A DNA stretch of 11,156 bases from an archaeon. Lineage in GTDB: Archaea > Nanobdellota > Nanobdellia > SCGC-AAA011-G17 > GW2011-AR17. The DNA is taken from positions 1 to 11,156 of the forward strand of contig JAHFJQ010000026.1 of the NCBI GenBank assembly GCA_023245755.1. The letters run 5' to 3'. Position 1 is the first letter of the stretch. Each line of letters opens with the position of its first letter. The notes beneath the pieces were generated by a model. That model searched no databases and was not told where the DNA came from. It worked only from the letters and a program-made list of their open reading frames with translations. The position numbers were made by a program, and so were the translations under genes. This document shows, one piece after another, positions 1 through 6,253 of the stretch.

Positions 1-2004
1 GAAGAGATGAAAACAATCCTGCTTGGACCTAAAGAAGAAAGGCTTGATACTCTTCGGAAAGTTTTTGGTGTTGATAAATATAAAAGAGTAAAAGAGAATT
101 CTAAGATTATTATCTCTGAGTTAAAAGATCGAAAGAAAGTCTATGAAGGAGCAACTGTGGATCTTGGAGAAAAGATTCTGGAAAAAGAAAGGAAAGAACA
201 AGAAAAAAAAGATATTGAAAGAAGTATAGAAATGCTTTTTCCCACGCTAGAGGATGTGAAAAAACGTGCTAGCGAGAAGACGGAACAAATTGCCCTTTTA
301 GAAAAGAAAAAAGAAGAGCTTAGCTCTGTACAGAAAGAGCTTGCTGTCCTGAATTTAGAGGAAAGAACAAAAAAGGAAGAACTGGAAAGAGGGAAAGCAA
401 AAAAAGTACTTCTTCAAGAAGAAATTCTTCACCTTGAACAAGAAAATCTCCCCCTATTATTAGATGTAAAAGAAAAAATGGTTGCCATAGATACAACCGT
501 TACACTGAAGGAAAAAGAAGCAAAGGATGTAACCATTACGTTTCAAGAACTCAAATTTAAAAAAGAAGACATAGAACGAAATGTACCAAAAGAAAAAACT
601 CTTCAGGAAGAAGTTTTGCTCTTGGAAAAAGAAGCACTTATTACTCCAGATAATGCGAAAGAAAAGATCATTAGTTTAGATTCTACTATTATCCTCAAAG
701 AAAAAGAACTACGAAGTGTGCTTAATAGTTATCAAGAACTAAAAACAAAAAAAGAACATGCATTGTATATTAAAATGAAGATTGAGAGTTTGAATAACTG
801 TCCAACATGCTTTCAACAGGTATCTCTTGAGTATAAACAAAAGATATTTGAGAATACCCTTAGCGAATCAGAACTTTTTGCACAAAAAATGCAAGAAGCG
901 CAGCTCCAACAAGAGAGACTGGAAAAAGAAATAGAAAATGATCGTAAAGAACTAGAAGGATTGAGAAAACAAGAGAGCGAACGAGCACTGGTAGAACTCA
1001 AAAGACAGAATTTGCAAAAGAAAAAAGCAGAATTAGAAATTCTTGTACGGGAGCATAGCATTCTAGAAACCATTACACAGAAAATGCAAGAGATAGAACT
1101 ACAGCAAGTAACACTGGAAAAAGAAATAGAAAAGAGTCGTAAAGAACTTGAAGCATTGAGAAAACAAGATAGTGAACGGGCACTGGTAGAATTAAAAAAA
1201 CAAAACTTACAAAGGAAAAAACTAGAACTAGGACTTTTCTTACAACGGGAGGAAGAGCTTTCCCTAGAACTTCAAAAGTTGAGTGCACGTCTCTTTGATC
1301 TTACAGAAAACCAGAAACGTCTTTCTTCTTTAGAAGAACTTTATGCGCCATTAAAACAAGAAGTAGAACAACTGCAGATACGACTTCAACATATACAACT
1401 AGAGAAAATGCAGGCTGAAGTGAATCTAAAACACATTCTTGCAAGCATACTTACCCTTACTGGAGAGATTCAAAAAAAGACTGAATTACGAGAAAAAAAG
1501 GAACACCTGAACTCTGTACAGTTTTGGCTTACCGATAGTTTCATTCCTCTTATGGATACTATGGAAAAAAACATTCTCTTTAAGGTGCATGAAGAATTTA
1601 CGAGCCTTTTTGAGAAATGGTTTGCTATCCTTATAGATAATCAGAGCCTTGTTATGAGTCTTGATGAAGAATACTCGCCAAAGATTACTCAGAATGGATA
1701 TGATATCGAATATGAGTTCCTTTCAGGAGGAGAGAAAACTGCTGGAGCACTTGCATATAGGTTAGCGCTTAACCAGGTAATTAATCGGCTTAATGTAGGG
1801 CTTAAAACACAGGATCTTCTTATTCTTGATGAGCCTACAGATGGGTTTAGTAGTGAACAACTGGATCGATTAAAAATATTGATGGATGAAATACAAATTC
1901 CTCAAATCATTTTGGTGAGTCATGAGGCACAGATAGAATGTTTTGCGGACCATATTATCCGCTTTGAGAAAAGAGACCACATTACAAAGGTTATTTCTCA
2001 ATAG
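1..2004 (+). CDS. rad50: DNA double-strand break repair ATPase Rad50, 5' partial
   Basis: C-terminal part of an SMC-like Rad50 ATPase, the partner of Mre11 in DNA end processing. The frame is open from base 1. The first ATG (base 7) is internal: the sequence from there (MKTILLGPKEERLDTLRKVF) is the segment that follows the Q-loop in archaeal Rad50, so Walker A and the Q-loop lie upstream of the window. Counting from that Met: coiled coil about 30-260, zinc hook CPTC at 265-268, second coil arm about 275-500, signature LSGGE at about 572-576, Walker B LLILDEPTDGF at about 604-614 with its D-loop, and the H-loop histidine in VSHEAQ at about 639. Both coil arms carry internal duplications (separate entries). 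The full protein would be roughly 800 residues if the missing lobe has the usual size. An mre11 gene would be expected just upstream. Identification is secure. Confidence 0.95.
   Translation, partial: EEMKTILLGPKEERLDTLRKVFGVDKYKRVKENSKIIISELKDRKKVYEGATVDLGEKILEKERKEQEKKDIERSIEMLFPTLEDVKKRASEKTEQIALLEKKKEELSSVQKELAVLNLEERTKKEELERGKAKKVLLQEEILHLEQENLPLLLDVKEKMVAIDTTVTLKEKEAKDVTITFQELKFKKEDIERNVPKEKTLQEEVLLLEKEALITPDNAKEKIISLDSTIILKEKELRSVLNSYQELKTKKEHALYIKMKIESLNNCPTCFQQVSLEYKQKIFENTLSESELFAQKMQEAQLQQERLEKEIENDRKELEGLRKQESERALVELKRQNLQKKKAELEILVREHSILETITQKMQEIELQQVTLEKEIEKSRKELEALRKQDSERALVELKKQNLQRKKLELGLFLQREEELSLELQKLSARLFDLTENQKRLSSLEELYAPLKQEVEQLQIRLQHIQLEKMQAEVNLKHILASILTLTGEIQKKTELREKKEHLNSVQFWLTDSFIPLMDTMEKNILFKVHEEFTSLFEKWFAILIDNQSLVMSLDEEYSPKITQNGYDIEYEFLSGGEKTAGALAYRLALNQVINRLNVGLKTQDLLILDEPTDGFSSEQLDRLKILMDEIQIPQIILVSHEAQIECFADHIIRFEKRDHITKVISQ
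412..765 (+). repeat. Internal 63-codon duplication, ascending Rad50 coil arm
   Basis: Residues 136-190 (bases 412-576) and 199-253 (bases 601-765), counted from the ATG at base 7, align without gaps at an offset of 63 residues, with 27 of 55 identical. Shared blocks are LQEE, KEK, LKEKE and QELKxKKE. The offset is exactly nine heptads, so coiled-coil phase is kept. The copies lie before the zinc hook. Confidence 0.8.
883..1233 (+). repeat. Internal 65-codon duplication, descending Rad50 coil arm
   Basis: Residues 293-344 (bases 883-1038) and 358-409 (bases 1078-1233) align without gaps at an offset of 65 residues (195 bp), with 40 of 52 identical. Shared blocks are QKMQE, LEKEIE, RKELE, LRKQ and SERALVELK. 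It is more similar than the duplication in the other arm, so it is probably younger. The copies lie after the zinc hook. Confidence 0.85.
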
Positions 2005-2054
2005 GCATATTTTCTCTCCTAGATTTCAGATTCTACCGACTGCTGAACACAAAC

Positions 2055-2063
2055 TATTTAAAT
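2055..2063 (+). promoter_or_regulatory. TATA box for the 2086 operon
   Basis: TATTTAAAT, preceded by an A-rich AAAC that could act as BRE, centred 27 bp before the ATG at 2086. This puts transcription start within a few bases of the ATG. No Shine-Dalgarno sequence is present, so the transcript is probably leaderless. Confidence 0.65.
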
Positions 2064-2085
2064 CTCCCAGTACACTAGGCCTTTT

Positions 2086-3558
2086 ATGAGAAGAGGCATC
2101 ATCATCTTTTTACTTATCCTACTCTTCGCAGTAGGAATTGTATCAGCAGAAGAAGGCGTATCTATAACTGAAATTAATTCCAGTACTATTTTGCAACCTG
2201 GTGAATTAGGAGAATATACACTCTTGATTCAAAATGAAGGGGCAGAAGAACTCCAACTCCAGATTCAAGCAGAACCTTATGTAGGTCTGCCTTCTAATGA
2301 TTTCGATTATGTATTTGTTGACCCAAACTATGTTGTTCTTGGTGGACATGAGTCTGTTGAAGTCACTGTTACGCTTAAACTTAAAGAGGATGTTGTTCGA
2401 CAAAAAAGGTATAAATCTTATATTACCGTTACTTCTGTAAATACAGATATAGACCCTCTACAATATGATTTGCAAGTCTTTGCTATGCCTCCACAAGATG
2501 CTGTGACTGTTACTCTTTCTGACTCTACGGATAGAGTTGGCCCTGGTGGAGAACTGCCTCTTTCTGTACATATTGTGAATAACCTGCCAGAAGATTTGAG
2601 TAATATTGATGTCTATCTTTCTAGTGAACTTTTTAATGATAAGCAAACTGTAGAATTATTTGAGGGACAAGCAAAAGATTTAGACTTTGTTTTTCCTATT
2701 GCAAAAACAGCTGCTGCTGGAGAGTATAGCTTTAGTGCTCGTATTTATTATGATGGAGAACTTAGTGGAAGTGCTGAAGGAAGTTTTATTGTTGATGAAA
2801 ATTTAAACACAAGCTCCTATACGGAAATAGAAACAGGGTTTCTTCATACTACAAAAACTGTAACTATCACCAATAATGGAAACTCTGAAATTAGTGATTT
2901 CTATGATGAAAGCCCAGAAATGTTTGAAAGCTGGTTTACTTCTTATTCTTTAGATGCTAATTATGATGATGAACTAGGACATCCCACATGGACTTTTACT
3001 TTAGCACCAGAAGAAGAGTTTGTTCTTGTGATTAAAACAGACTATAGACCACTTTTGGTAGGAATTATCGTCCTTATCCTTTTGGGATTCATTGCATATT
3101 ATCTTTTTATCAAAAGAGTTACTGTGCGTAAAGAAACATTCAAATTAAAGTATAGTACTGATGGTGTGTCTGAATTTAAAGTTCTTTTACACTTGAAGAA
3201 TAATACTAATAAACCTATCAAAGACATTAGTGTTGTTGATGTTCTTCCGAAATTGATTCAACCGAAGACAAATTTTGGAACCTTGCATCCTAGTGGCATT
3301 GAAAGAGGAGATAAAGGAATTCGAATGATGTGGAAGATTCCAGAACTGGTTAGTGGAGAAGAACGGATCATCTCTTACGAAGTTGATGCACAGTTCAAGG
3401 TGATTGGAGATATCTCTCTTCCTAATGCAACCGTGAAATTCAAAAACAAGGGAAATAGAGTCATACAGATTCGCTCTAATAGTGCAAAAGTTGTCTCTGG
3501 AATTGTTGAAGAAGCGACAAGTCCAGGAGACAGACCTGCAACGGTGAGGAAGAAATAG
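2086..3558 (+). CDS. Membrane-anchored multi-domain Ig-like surface protein
   Basis: 490 residues. An N-terminal Sec-type signal peptide (about 1-21: MRR, a hydrophobic core, then VSA before EEG) is followed by beta-rich Ig-like segments at about 25-133, 137-235 (CARDB/NPCBM-like, with the GGELPLSVHIVNN pattern) and 242-320. A single transmembrane helix spans about 322-343, followed by KR. A fourth beta domain (about 346-470) resembles DUF11-type repeats (LHLKNNTNKPIKDISVVDVLP). With a cleaved signal, the first three domains face outside and the DUF11-like domain faces the cytoplasm, which is unusual. The tail is basic. It is cotranscribed with the flavin-reductase-like gene, which begins 1 bp after its stop. 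No specific function is recognised; an adhesive or scaffold role is a guess. The start is set by the signal peptide and by the TATA box 27 bp upstream. Confidence 0.8.
   Translation: MRRGIIIFLLILLFAVGIVSAEEGVSITEINSSTILQPGELGEYTLLIQNEGAEELQLQIQAEPYVGLPSNDFDYVFVDPNYVVLGGHESVEVTVTLKLKEDVVRQKRYKSYITVTSVNTDIDPLQYDLQVFAMPPQDAVTVTLSDSTDRVGPGGELPLSVHIVNNLPEDLSNIDVYLSSELFNDKQTVELFEGQAKDLDFVFPIAKTAAAGEYSFSARIYYDGELSGSAEGSFIVDENLNTSSYTEIETGFLHTTKTVTITNNGNSEISDFYDESPEMFESWFTSYSLDANYDDELGHPTWTFTLAPEEEFVLVIKTDYRPLLVGIIVLILLGFIAYYLFIKRVTVRKETFKLKYSTDGVSEFKVLLHLKNNTNKPIKDISVVDVLPKLIQPKTNFGTLHPSGIERGDKGIRMMWKIPELVSGEERIISYEVDAQFKVIGDISLPNATVKFKNKGNRVIQIRSNSAKVVSGIVEEATSPGDRPATVRKK
3543..3548 (+). promoter_or_regulatory. 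Shine-Dalgarno site for the 3560 gene
   Basis: GGTGAG lies inside the last codons of the upstream gene, 11 bp before the ATG at 3560, and complements the archaeal 16S tail. It is the only clear Shine-Dalgarno in the window and belongs to an internal operon gene, consistent with leaderless first genes and SD-led downstream genes. Confidence 0.6.
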
Positions 3559-3559
3559 A

Positions 3560-4126
3560 ATGGATCTTCCTTGGGGTGATGAGCGCTGTAAGAAGTTTGT
3601 GACTAATGTAGGGCTTATTACCAGTCATGGCCCACACGGGAACAATATTATGGCTGCAGAATGGACCCATCAGGTTTCTTATGAGCCAGGACTTATTGCT
3701 ATTTGTTTAGATCCAGATCATGCAACTACTGCAAACATAAAAAAAACAAAAGAGTTTGGTGTTTCTCTTTGTGCTGTAGATCAAAATGTTCTTTCTAGCG
3801 TTTCTGGTACGAATTGTGGAAAAGATGTTGATAAAATTGCAGTGCTCAAAGACTTAGGATTTTCTTTTTTTCCTGGTAAGAAAACAAAGGTTCTTCTTGT
3901 TGAAGGAGCTGCGCTCAACATTGAATGTAAACTCGTGAAAACTGTGGTTCTTGGAGATCATGTGATGTTTGTAGGAGAAGCTCTTGCGACAAAACTAGGA
4001 GAGAAAGAGCCAATAGTGTTGCATGCAGGTAAATACTGGAAGCTTGAAACAAGTATAGCTAAGCCTTCTCCTGCAGAGTTAGAAAAACAGGCAAAACTTA
4101 TTGCGAAGTATAAGAAAAAAGCTTAG
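3560..4126 (+). CDS. Flavin reductase-like FMN-binding split-barrel protein
   Basis: 188 residues, a typical length for the Flavin_Reduct / FMN-binding split-barrel family, which binds FMN (or FAD) and reduces it with NAD(P)H or passes electrons to partner enzymes. Family signs are the early strand FVTNVGLITSHG (13-24), NNIMAAEWTHQVSYEPGLIAICL (28-50), where flavin-contacting residues usually sit, DPDHATTANIKKTKEFGVSL (51-70), and the late strands DHVMFVGEALA and PIVLHAGKYWKL (151-162). The tail from about 168 is a lysine-rich helix. There is no signal peptide, so it is cytoplasmic. It starts 1 bp after the stop of the membrane protein, with its own GGTGAG ribosome site, so the two are an operon. 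No functional link to that neighbour is obvious. The physiological substrate cannot be told; a role as flavin store or heme/flavin-dependent redox protein is also possible. Confidence 0.8.
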   Translation: MDLPWGDERCKKFVTNVGLITSHGPHGNNIMAAEWTHQVSYEPGLIAICLDPDHATTANIKKTKEFGVSLCAVDQNVLSSVSGTNCGKDVDKIAVLKDLGFSFFPGKKTKVLLVEGAALNIECKLVKTVVLGDHVMFVGEALATKLGEKEPIVLHAGKYWKLETSIAKPSPAELEKQAKLIAKYKKKA

Positions 4127-4133
4127 AGTAAAG

Positions 4134-4142
4134 TATATAAAT
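4134..4142 (+). promoter_or_regulatory. TATA box for tRNA-Tyr
   Basis: TATATAAAT, a near-consensus archaeal TATA box, starts 8 bp after the stop at 4126 and is centred 28 bp before the first mature tRNA base. Predicted transcription start is about 3 bases before the tRNA, so the 5' leader would be very short. Confidence 0.75.
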
Positions 4143-4148
4143 CGCTTG

Positions 4149-4154
4149 TTTTTT
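4149..4154 (+). terminator. Possible T-run terminator after the 2086-4126 operon
   Basis: Six T residues, 22 bp after the stop of the flavin-reductase-like gene. Archaeal RNA polymerase often stops at oligo-T runs without a hairpin. It lies between the tRNA TATA box and the tRNA 5' end, so it would end upstream transcripts without affecting the tRNA transcript. Confidence 0.35.
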
Positions 4155-4165
4155 AATCCAGTTAC

Positions 4166-4285
4166 CCCCACGTAGCTTAATGGTTTGAGCACTTGGCTGT
4201 AGATAGCTTTTGACACTGCTCAGCAGAGGATGAAAAAAGCTCAGCTGATCCCGAGAGGTTCCTGGTTCGAGTCCGGGCGTGGGGA
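4166..4285 (+). tRNA. tRNA-Tyr (GUA), with an intron in the anticodon loop
   Basis: The acceptor CCCCACG (4166-4172) pairs perfectly with CGTGGGG (4278-4284), with discriminator A4285. The C1-G72 pair is a hallmark of archaeal and eukaryotic tRNA-Tyr. D stem: GCTT (4175-4178) with GAGC (4187-4190). Anticodon stem: CTTGG (4192-4196) with CCGAG (4251-4255). The loop reads C-T-G-T-A-G, so the anticodon is GTA at 4199-4201. Variable loop AGGTT (4256-4260). T arm: CCTGG, TTCGAGT, CCGGG (4261-4277). The remaining 47 bases between G37 and position 38 are an intron (about 4203-4249). CCA is not encoded and must be added by the CCA enzyme. It has its own TATA box. Confidence 0.92.
4203..4249 (+). other. 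tRNA-Tyr intron with relaxed bulge-helix-bulge
   Basis: A 47-base intron at the canonical 37/38 site. The outer helix is the anticodon stem. The central helix would pair CTGT (4197-4200) with GCTG (4244-4247), giving C-G, U-U mismatch, G-C and U-G. The 3-base bulges would be 4201-4203 and 4248-4250. The intron body helix AGCTTTT (4205-4211) pairs perfectly with AAAAGCT (4235-4241), and a small CTGC/GCAG hairpin (4216-4226) sits inside. Boundaries could shift by one base (4204-4250), which would leave A rather than C at position 38. Confidence 0.7.
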
Positions 4286-4287
4286 CT

Positions 4288-4295
4288 TATATTTA
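4288..4295 (+). promoter_or_regulatory. Weak TATA-like element for the J-domain gene
   Basis: TATATTTA begins 3 bp after the tRNA 3' end and is centred about 34 bp before the ATG at 4326, which would leave a leader of about 9 bases. The spacing is longer than for the other genes here, so read-through from the tRNA promoter is an alternative. Confidence 0.35.
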
Positions 4296-4325
4296 GGTTT
4301 AGGGATTGTTCTTAAAACTTTTACC

Positions 4326-5093
4326 ATGAGAAACCTGTATGAAATTTTAGGTGTGGATAGAGATGCTTCATTTGCAGAAATCAAAGAAGCCTTTCATAGA
4401 GAAATACACGCATGCCATCCCGATAAATGTGGACCGGAATTTACCGAAAAAGCAAAAGAAGTGATTATTGCTTATGAGACACTTTCTAGTGTGGTTAAAA
4501 GATTAGCATACAACCGAGCTCATTCTATTAAAAGTTTGCTAGAAAAATGGAATGTTTCTGCTCAGACTGAACCAGAAGTAGAGATACACAGGTATGATAA
4601 AGATATCGATTGGGGGATTGATAATCGTAGCTTGCGTCACTTTCCTGAGCTCTATCTTCACCAATTATTACACAGGGATCCGGTAGATATTGCAGGGTTA
4701 GAAGAAGTTGTTACCTATGCTGGAAGTGGCCAAGATGTTTTCCTGCCGCTATCTGGAAAAGAAGTTCGAGGTTTAACCGCAAAAGTCACTGTTGATAGCT
4801 ATCGATTTATTCGGAAAAGAAAACCATTATTCCTTTGCCTTGCACATACAGTTCAGTTTAATATGTATACAGAAGATTTCTCTAATTTTTTAGGCTATCA
4901 CAATCCTGCTGATGCTGTACGTGTATTGCTCTTTTTGAAAGAACACTTTTCCGCAGGAGAATATAAAATGGATCTCGCGCTTCAAAGAGAAAAAGATAAC
5001 GGGCGTGTTACTCTCCCTTGGTTTTATATTAAAAGTTTAGAAATAAAAGGTATTGATCTCTTTTCACAGCCTATTAAACGTGACCCTTGGTAG
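4326..5093 (+). CDS. J-domain (DnaJ-like) protein with unrecognised C-terminal region
   Basis: 255 residues from the ATG at 4326. An open frame extends upstream to an ATG at 4230, but that start lies in the tRNA-Tyr intron and the first codons would read through the 3' half of the tRNA, so 4326 is preferred. Residues 3-63 are a J-domain: LYEILGV, the helix II region FAEIKEAFHREIHACHPDK with the HPD motif at 31-33, then the AYETLSS and AYNR helices. J-domains stimulate Hsp70 (DnaK) ATPase. There is no G/F-rich linker or CxxCxGxG zinc finger, so it is a class C J protein. The remaining about 190 residues are mixed alpha/beta with no motif I recognise. There is no signal peptide or membrane helix, so it is cytoplasmic. 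It follows tRNA-Tyr by 40 bp. The partner Hsp70 is not in the window. Confidence 0.85.
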   Translation: MRNLYEILGVDRDASFAEIKEAFHREIHACHPDKCGPEFTEKAKEVIIAYETLSSVVKRLAYNRAHSIKSLLEKWNVSAQTEPEVEIHRYDKDIDWGIDNRSLRHFPELYLHQLLHRDPVDIAGLEEVVTYAGSGQDVFLPLSGKEVRGLTAKVTVDSYRFIRKRKPLFLCLAHTVQFNMYTEDFSNFLGYHNPADAVRVLLFLKEHFSAGEYKMDLALQREKDNGRVTLPWFYIKSLEIKGIDLFSQPIKRDPW

Positions 5094-5223
5094 AACCAAA
5101 AAAACTCAATGATGCTTCTGATTGTATAATTACCGCATACTCCTAGATGTCGCAAGTACTCTTGTGAGTGATAAAGGGTTTTCTAGATAGTTTTATTAAA
5201 GAAAAGAATTTCTAGAACCATAT
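5094..5223. other. Intergenic region, longest in the window
   Basis: 130 bp without a gene I can support. It holds a small ACTC/GAGT hairpin (5158-5169) and two copies of TTCTAGA (5181-5187 and 5210-5216) that flank the TATA-like TTTATTAAA. A further TATA-like TGTATAATTA lies near 5124-5132, with no gene at the matching distance. No tRNA or convincing C/D-box RNA is visible. Confidence 0.4.
5181..5216 (+). promoter_or_regulatory. Promoter of the 5224 lipoprotein, with flanking TTCTAGA repeats
   Basis: The TATA-like TTTATTAAA (5192-5200) is centred 28 bp before the ATG at 5224. Identical TTCTAGA heptamers at 5181-5187 and 5210-5216 sit on both sides of it; each has a palindromic core. Their position would suit a regulator that blocks TBP/TFB or RNA polymerase, but two short palindromes can arise by chance in AT-rich DNA. 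Confidence 0.45.
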
Positions 5224-6207
5224 ATGAACAAAATTGTATCCCTGTTTCTTATTCTCACTCTTTTGCTTTCTTCGTGTAGTAGCGAACAAAATAATGACCA
5301 AGAAGAAACTCTTTCCTCTGAAGATGATCTCTATACAGTAAGTGACTTTACTCCTCCAATTGGAAAAGCTGATGGACCTGATGATTTCAATGCCTGGAAT
5401 TCTCGACTGCTTTTTGCAACATCCTCTGATGGACTTACATGGACAAGAACCAATCAACTTATTGCAGATCAGACAAATGTCCCTTCTGCAGTTATCAAAG
5501 AGGGGAGAATCTTTGTCTATCACGTCACATGGGCTGAAGAACTTAGAAACAAAATTGCGGTTGCTATATCTAATGATGGTGGAGAGAGTTGGGTTTTTAA
5601 AAAAATAACTATTACTGGTGGTGAAGGAAACCCTACCGACCCAGATGTTGTCCTTCTTGATGATGGAAGATTTCGCCTTTACTTTACGAGTCAAATACCT
5701 GGAAAGCCTGATATCCAAACATTTTCTGCAATTTCTGATGATGGGATTACTTTTACTCTTGAGGATGGAACGCGTATCTCCGCTGCAGAAGAAGGAGCAA
5801 ATGTGGTGAACGTTAAGGTTATGAATGTTGGAGATACCTGGCATTTATATGGCCTTAATGAGTATGGACCAGATGGCCTTTACCACGCAACATCTTTAGA
5901 TGGAGTGACTTTTACTAAACAAGATCTTATTGAAGAGGGTATGATTCTCTCTAACTCAATTAGCCTGGATGATGGCTATCGATTCTATGGGTTTAAACAT
6001 ACGGGAGATAAGAATATGAAATATTCCTTTGAAATTGATTCTTGGACAACAGAAGATGGATTTACCTTTACCCAGGATGAAGGCGTTCGTCTCAGTTATG
6101 ATGGAAGCAGTGAACTTGAGAAAAGCTTTGTGAAGGATCCTGCAGTGATACAATTAGAAGATGGAAGCTATATGATGTTCTATATCAGTGCTATACCTGA
6201 TGCTTGA
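5224..6207 (+). CDS. Lipoprotein with five-bladed Asp-box beta-propeller
   Basis: 327 residues. The N-terminus is a lipoprotein signal: MNK, hydrophobic 4-15, lipobox LSSC with Cys18, then a polar linker rich in E, D, N and S to about 40. The rest is a beta-propeller of the sialidase/GH43-like type. Asp-box motifs (S/T-x-D-G-x-T/S-W/F) occur at 67-73, 116-123, 171-177, 224-230 and 276-282, spaced 49-55 residues. Each is preceded by a strand pair such as DPDVVLLDDGRFRLYFTS (139-156). The last pair (305-322) has no Asp box of its own; the first Asp box at the N-terminus would complete that blade, giving five blades closed by N/C-terminal pairing. The C-terminus is therefore probably intact. The protein would be anchored on the outer face of the membrane and bind or cleave glycans, but I cannot assign catalytic residues. 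It is transcribed alone. Confidence 0.75.
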   Translation: MNKIVSLFLILTLLLSSCSSEQNNDQEETLSSEDDLYTVSDFTPPIGKADGPDDFNAWNSRLLFATSSDGLTWTRTNQLIADQTNVPSAVIKEGRIFVYHVTWAEELRNKIAVAISNDGGESWVFKKITITGGEGNPTDPDVVLLDDGRFRLYFTSQIPGKPDIQTFSAISDDGITFTLEDGTRISAAEEGANVVNVKVMNVGDTWHLYGLNEYGPDGLYHATSLDGVTFTKQDLIEEGMILSNSISLDDGYRFYGFKHTGDKNMKYSFEIDSWTTEDGFTFTQDEGVRLSYDGSSELEKSFVKDPAVIQLEDGSYMMFYISAIPDA

Positions 6208-6224
6208 GCAAAAAGAAAGAAATC

Positions 6225-6234
6225 TTTATTAAAT
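6225..6234 (+). promoter_or_regulatory. TATA box for the 6254 gene
   Basis: TTTATTAAAT, centred about 25 bp before the ATG at 6254, with no Shine-Dalgarno, so a leaderless transcript is expected. The core TTTATTAA is the same as before the two lipoprotein genes (5192 and 9704). Confidence 0.6.
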
Positions 6235-6253
6235 AGGCTACTTACTTATCTTT

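Noticed and set aside
7..9. ATG at base 7 as the start of a short Rad50-like protein
   Set aside because: The frame is open to base 1 and the sequence at the ATG is the conserved segment after the Rad50 Q-loop, so the ATPase N-lobe must lie upstream of the window.
2025..2047. TTCAG/CTGAA inverted repeat after rad50
   Set aside because: A 5-bp stem with a 13-base loop and no following T-run is not a convincing terminator or operator.
4291..4303. TTTAGG-TTTAGGG, which looks like a telomere-type repeat
   Set aside because: Only two units occur, between a tRNA and a gene in an otherwise ordinary chromosomal context.
5109..5123. ATGATGC followed by CTGA as a C/D-box guide RNA
   Set aside because: The C-like and D-like boxes are only two or three bases apart, leaving no guide region, and no second pair is present.
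5158..5169. ACTC-TTGT-GAGT hairpin as an intrinsic terminator or small RNA
   Set aside because: A 4-bp stem is within chance expectation and the T-rich stretch after it is not directly adjacent.
5212..5844. 210-codon open frame on the minus strand under the propeller lipoprotein
   Set aside because: It is antisense to a well-supported gene with a signal peptide and five repeats; its own translation is Ser/Cys/Ile-rich with no domain or promoter.
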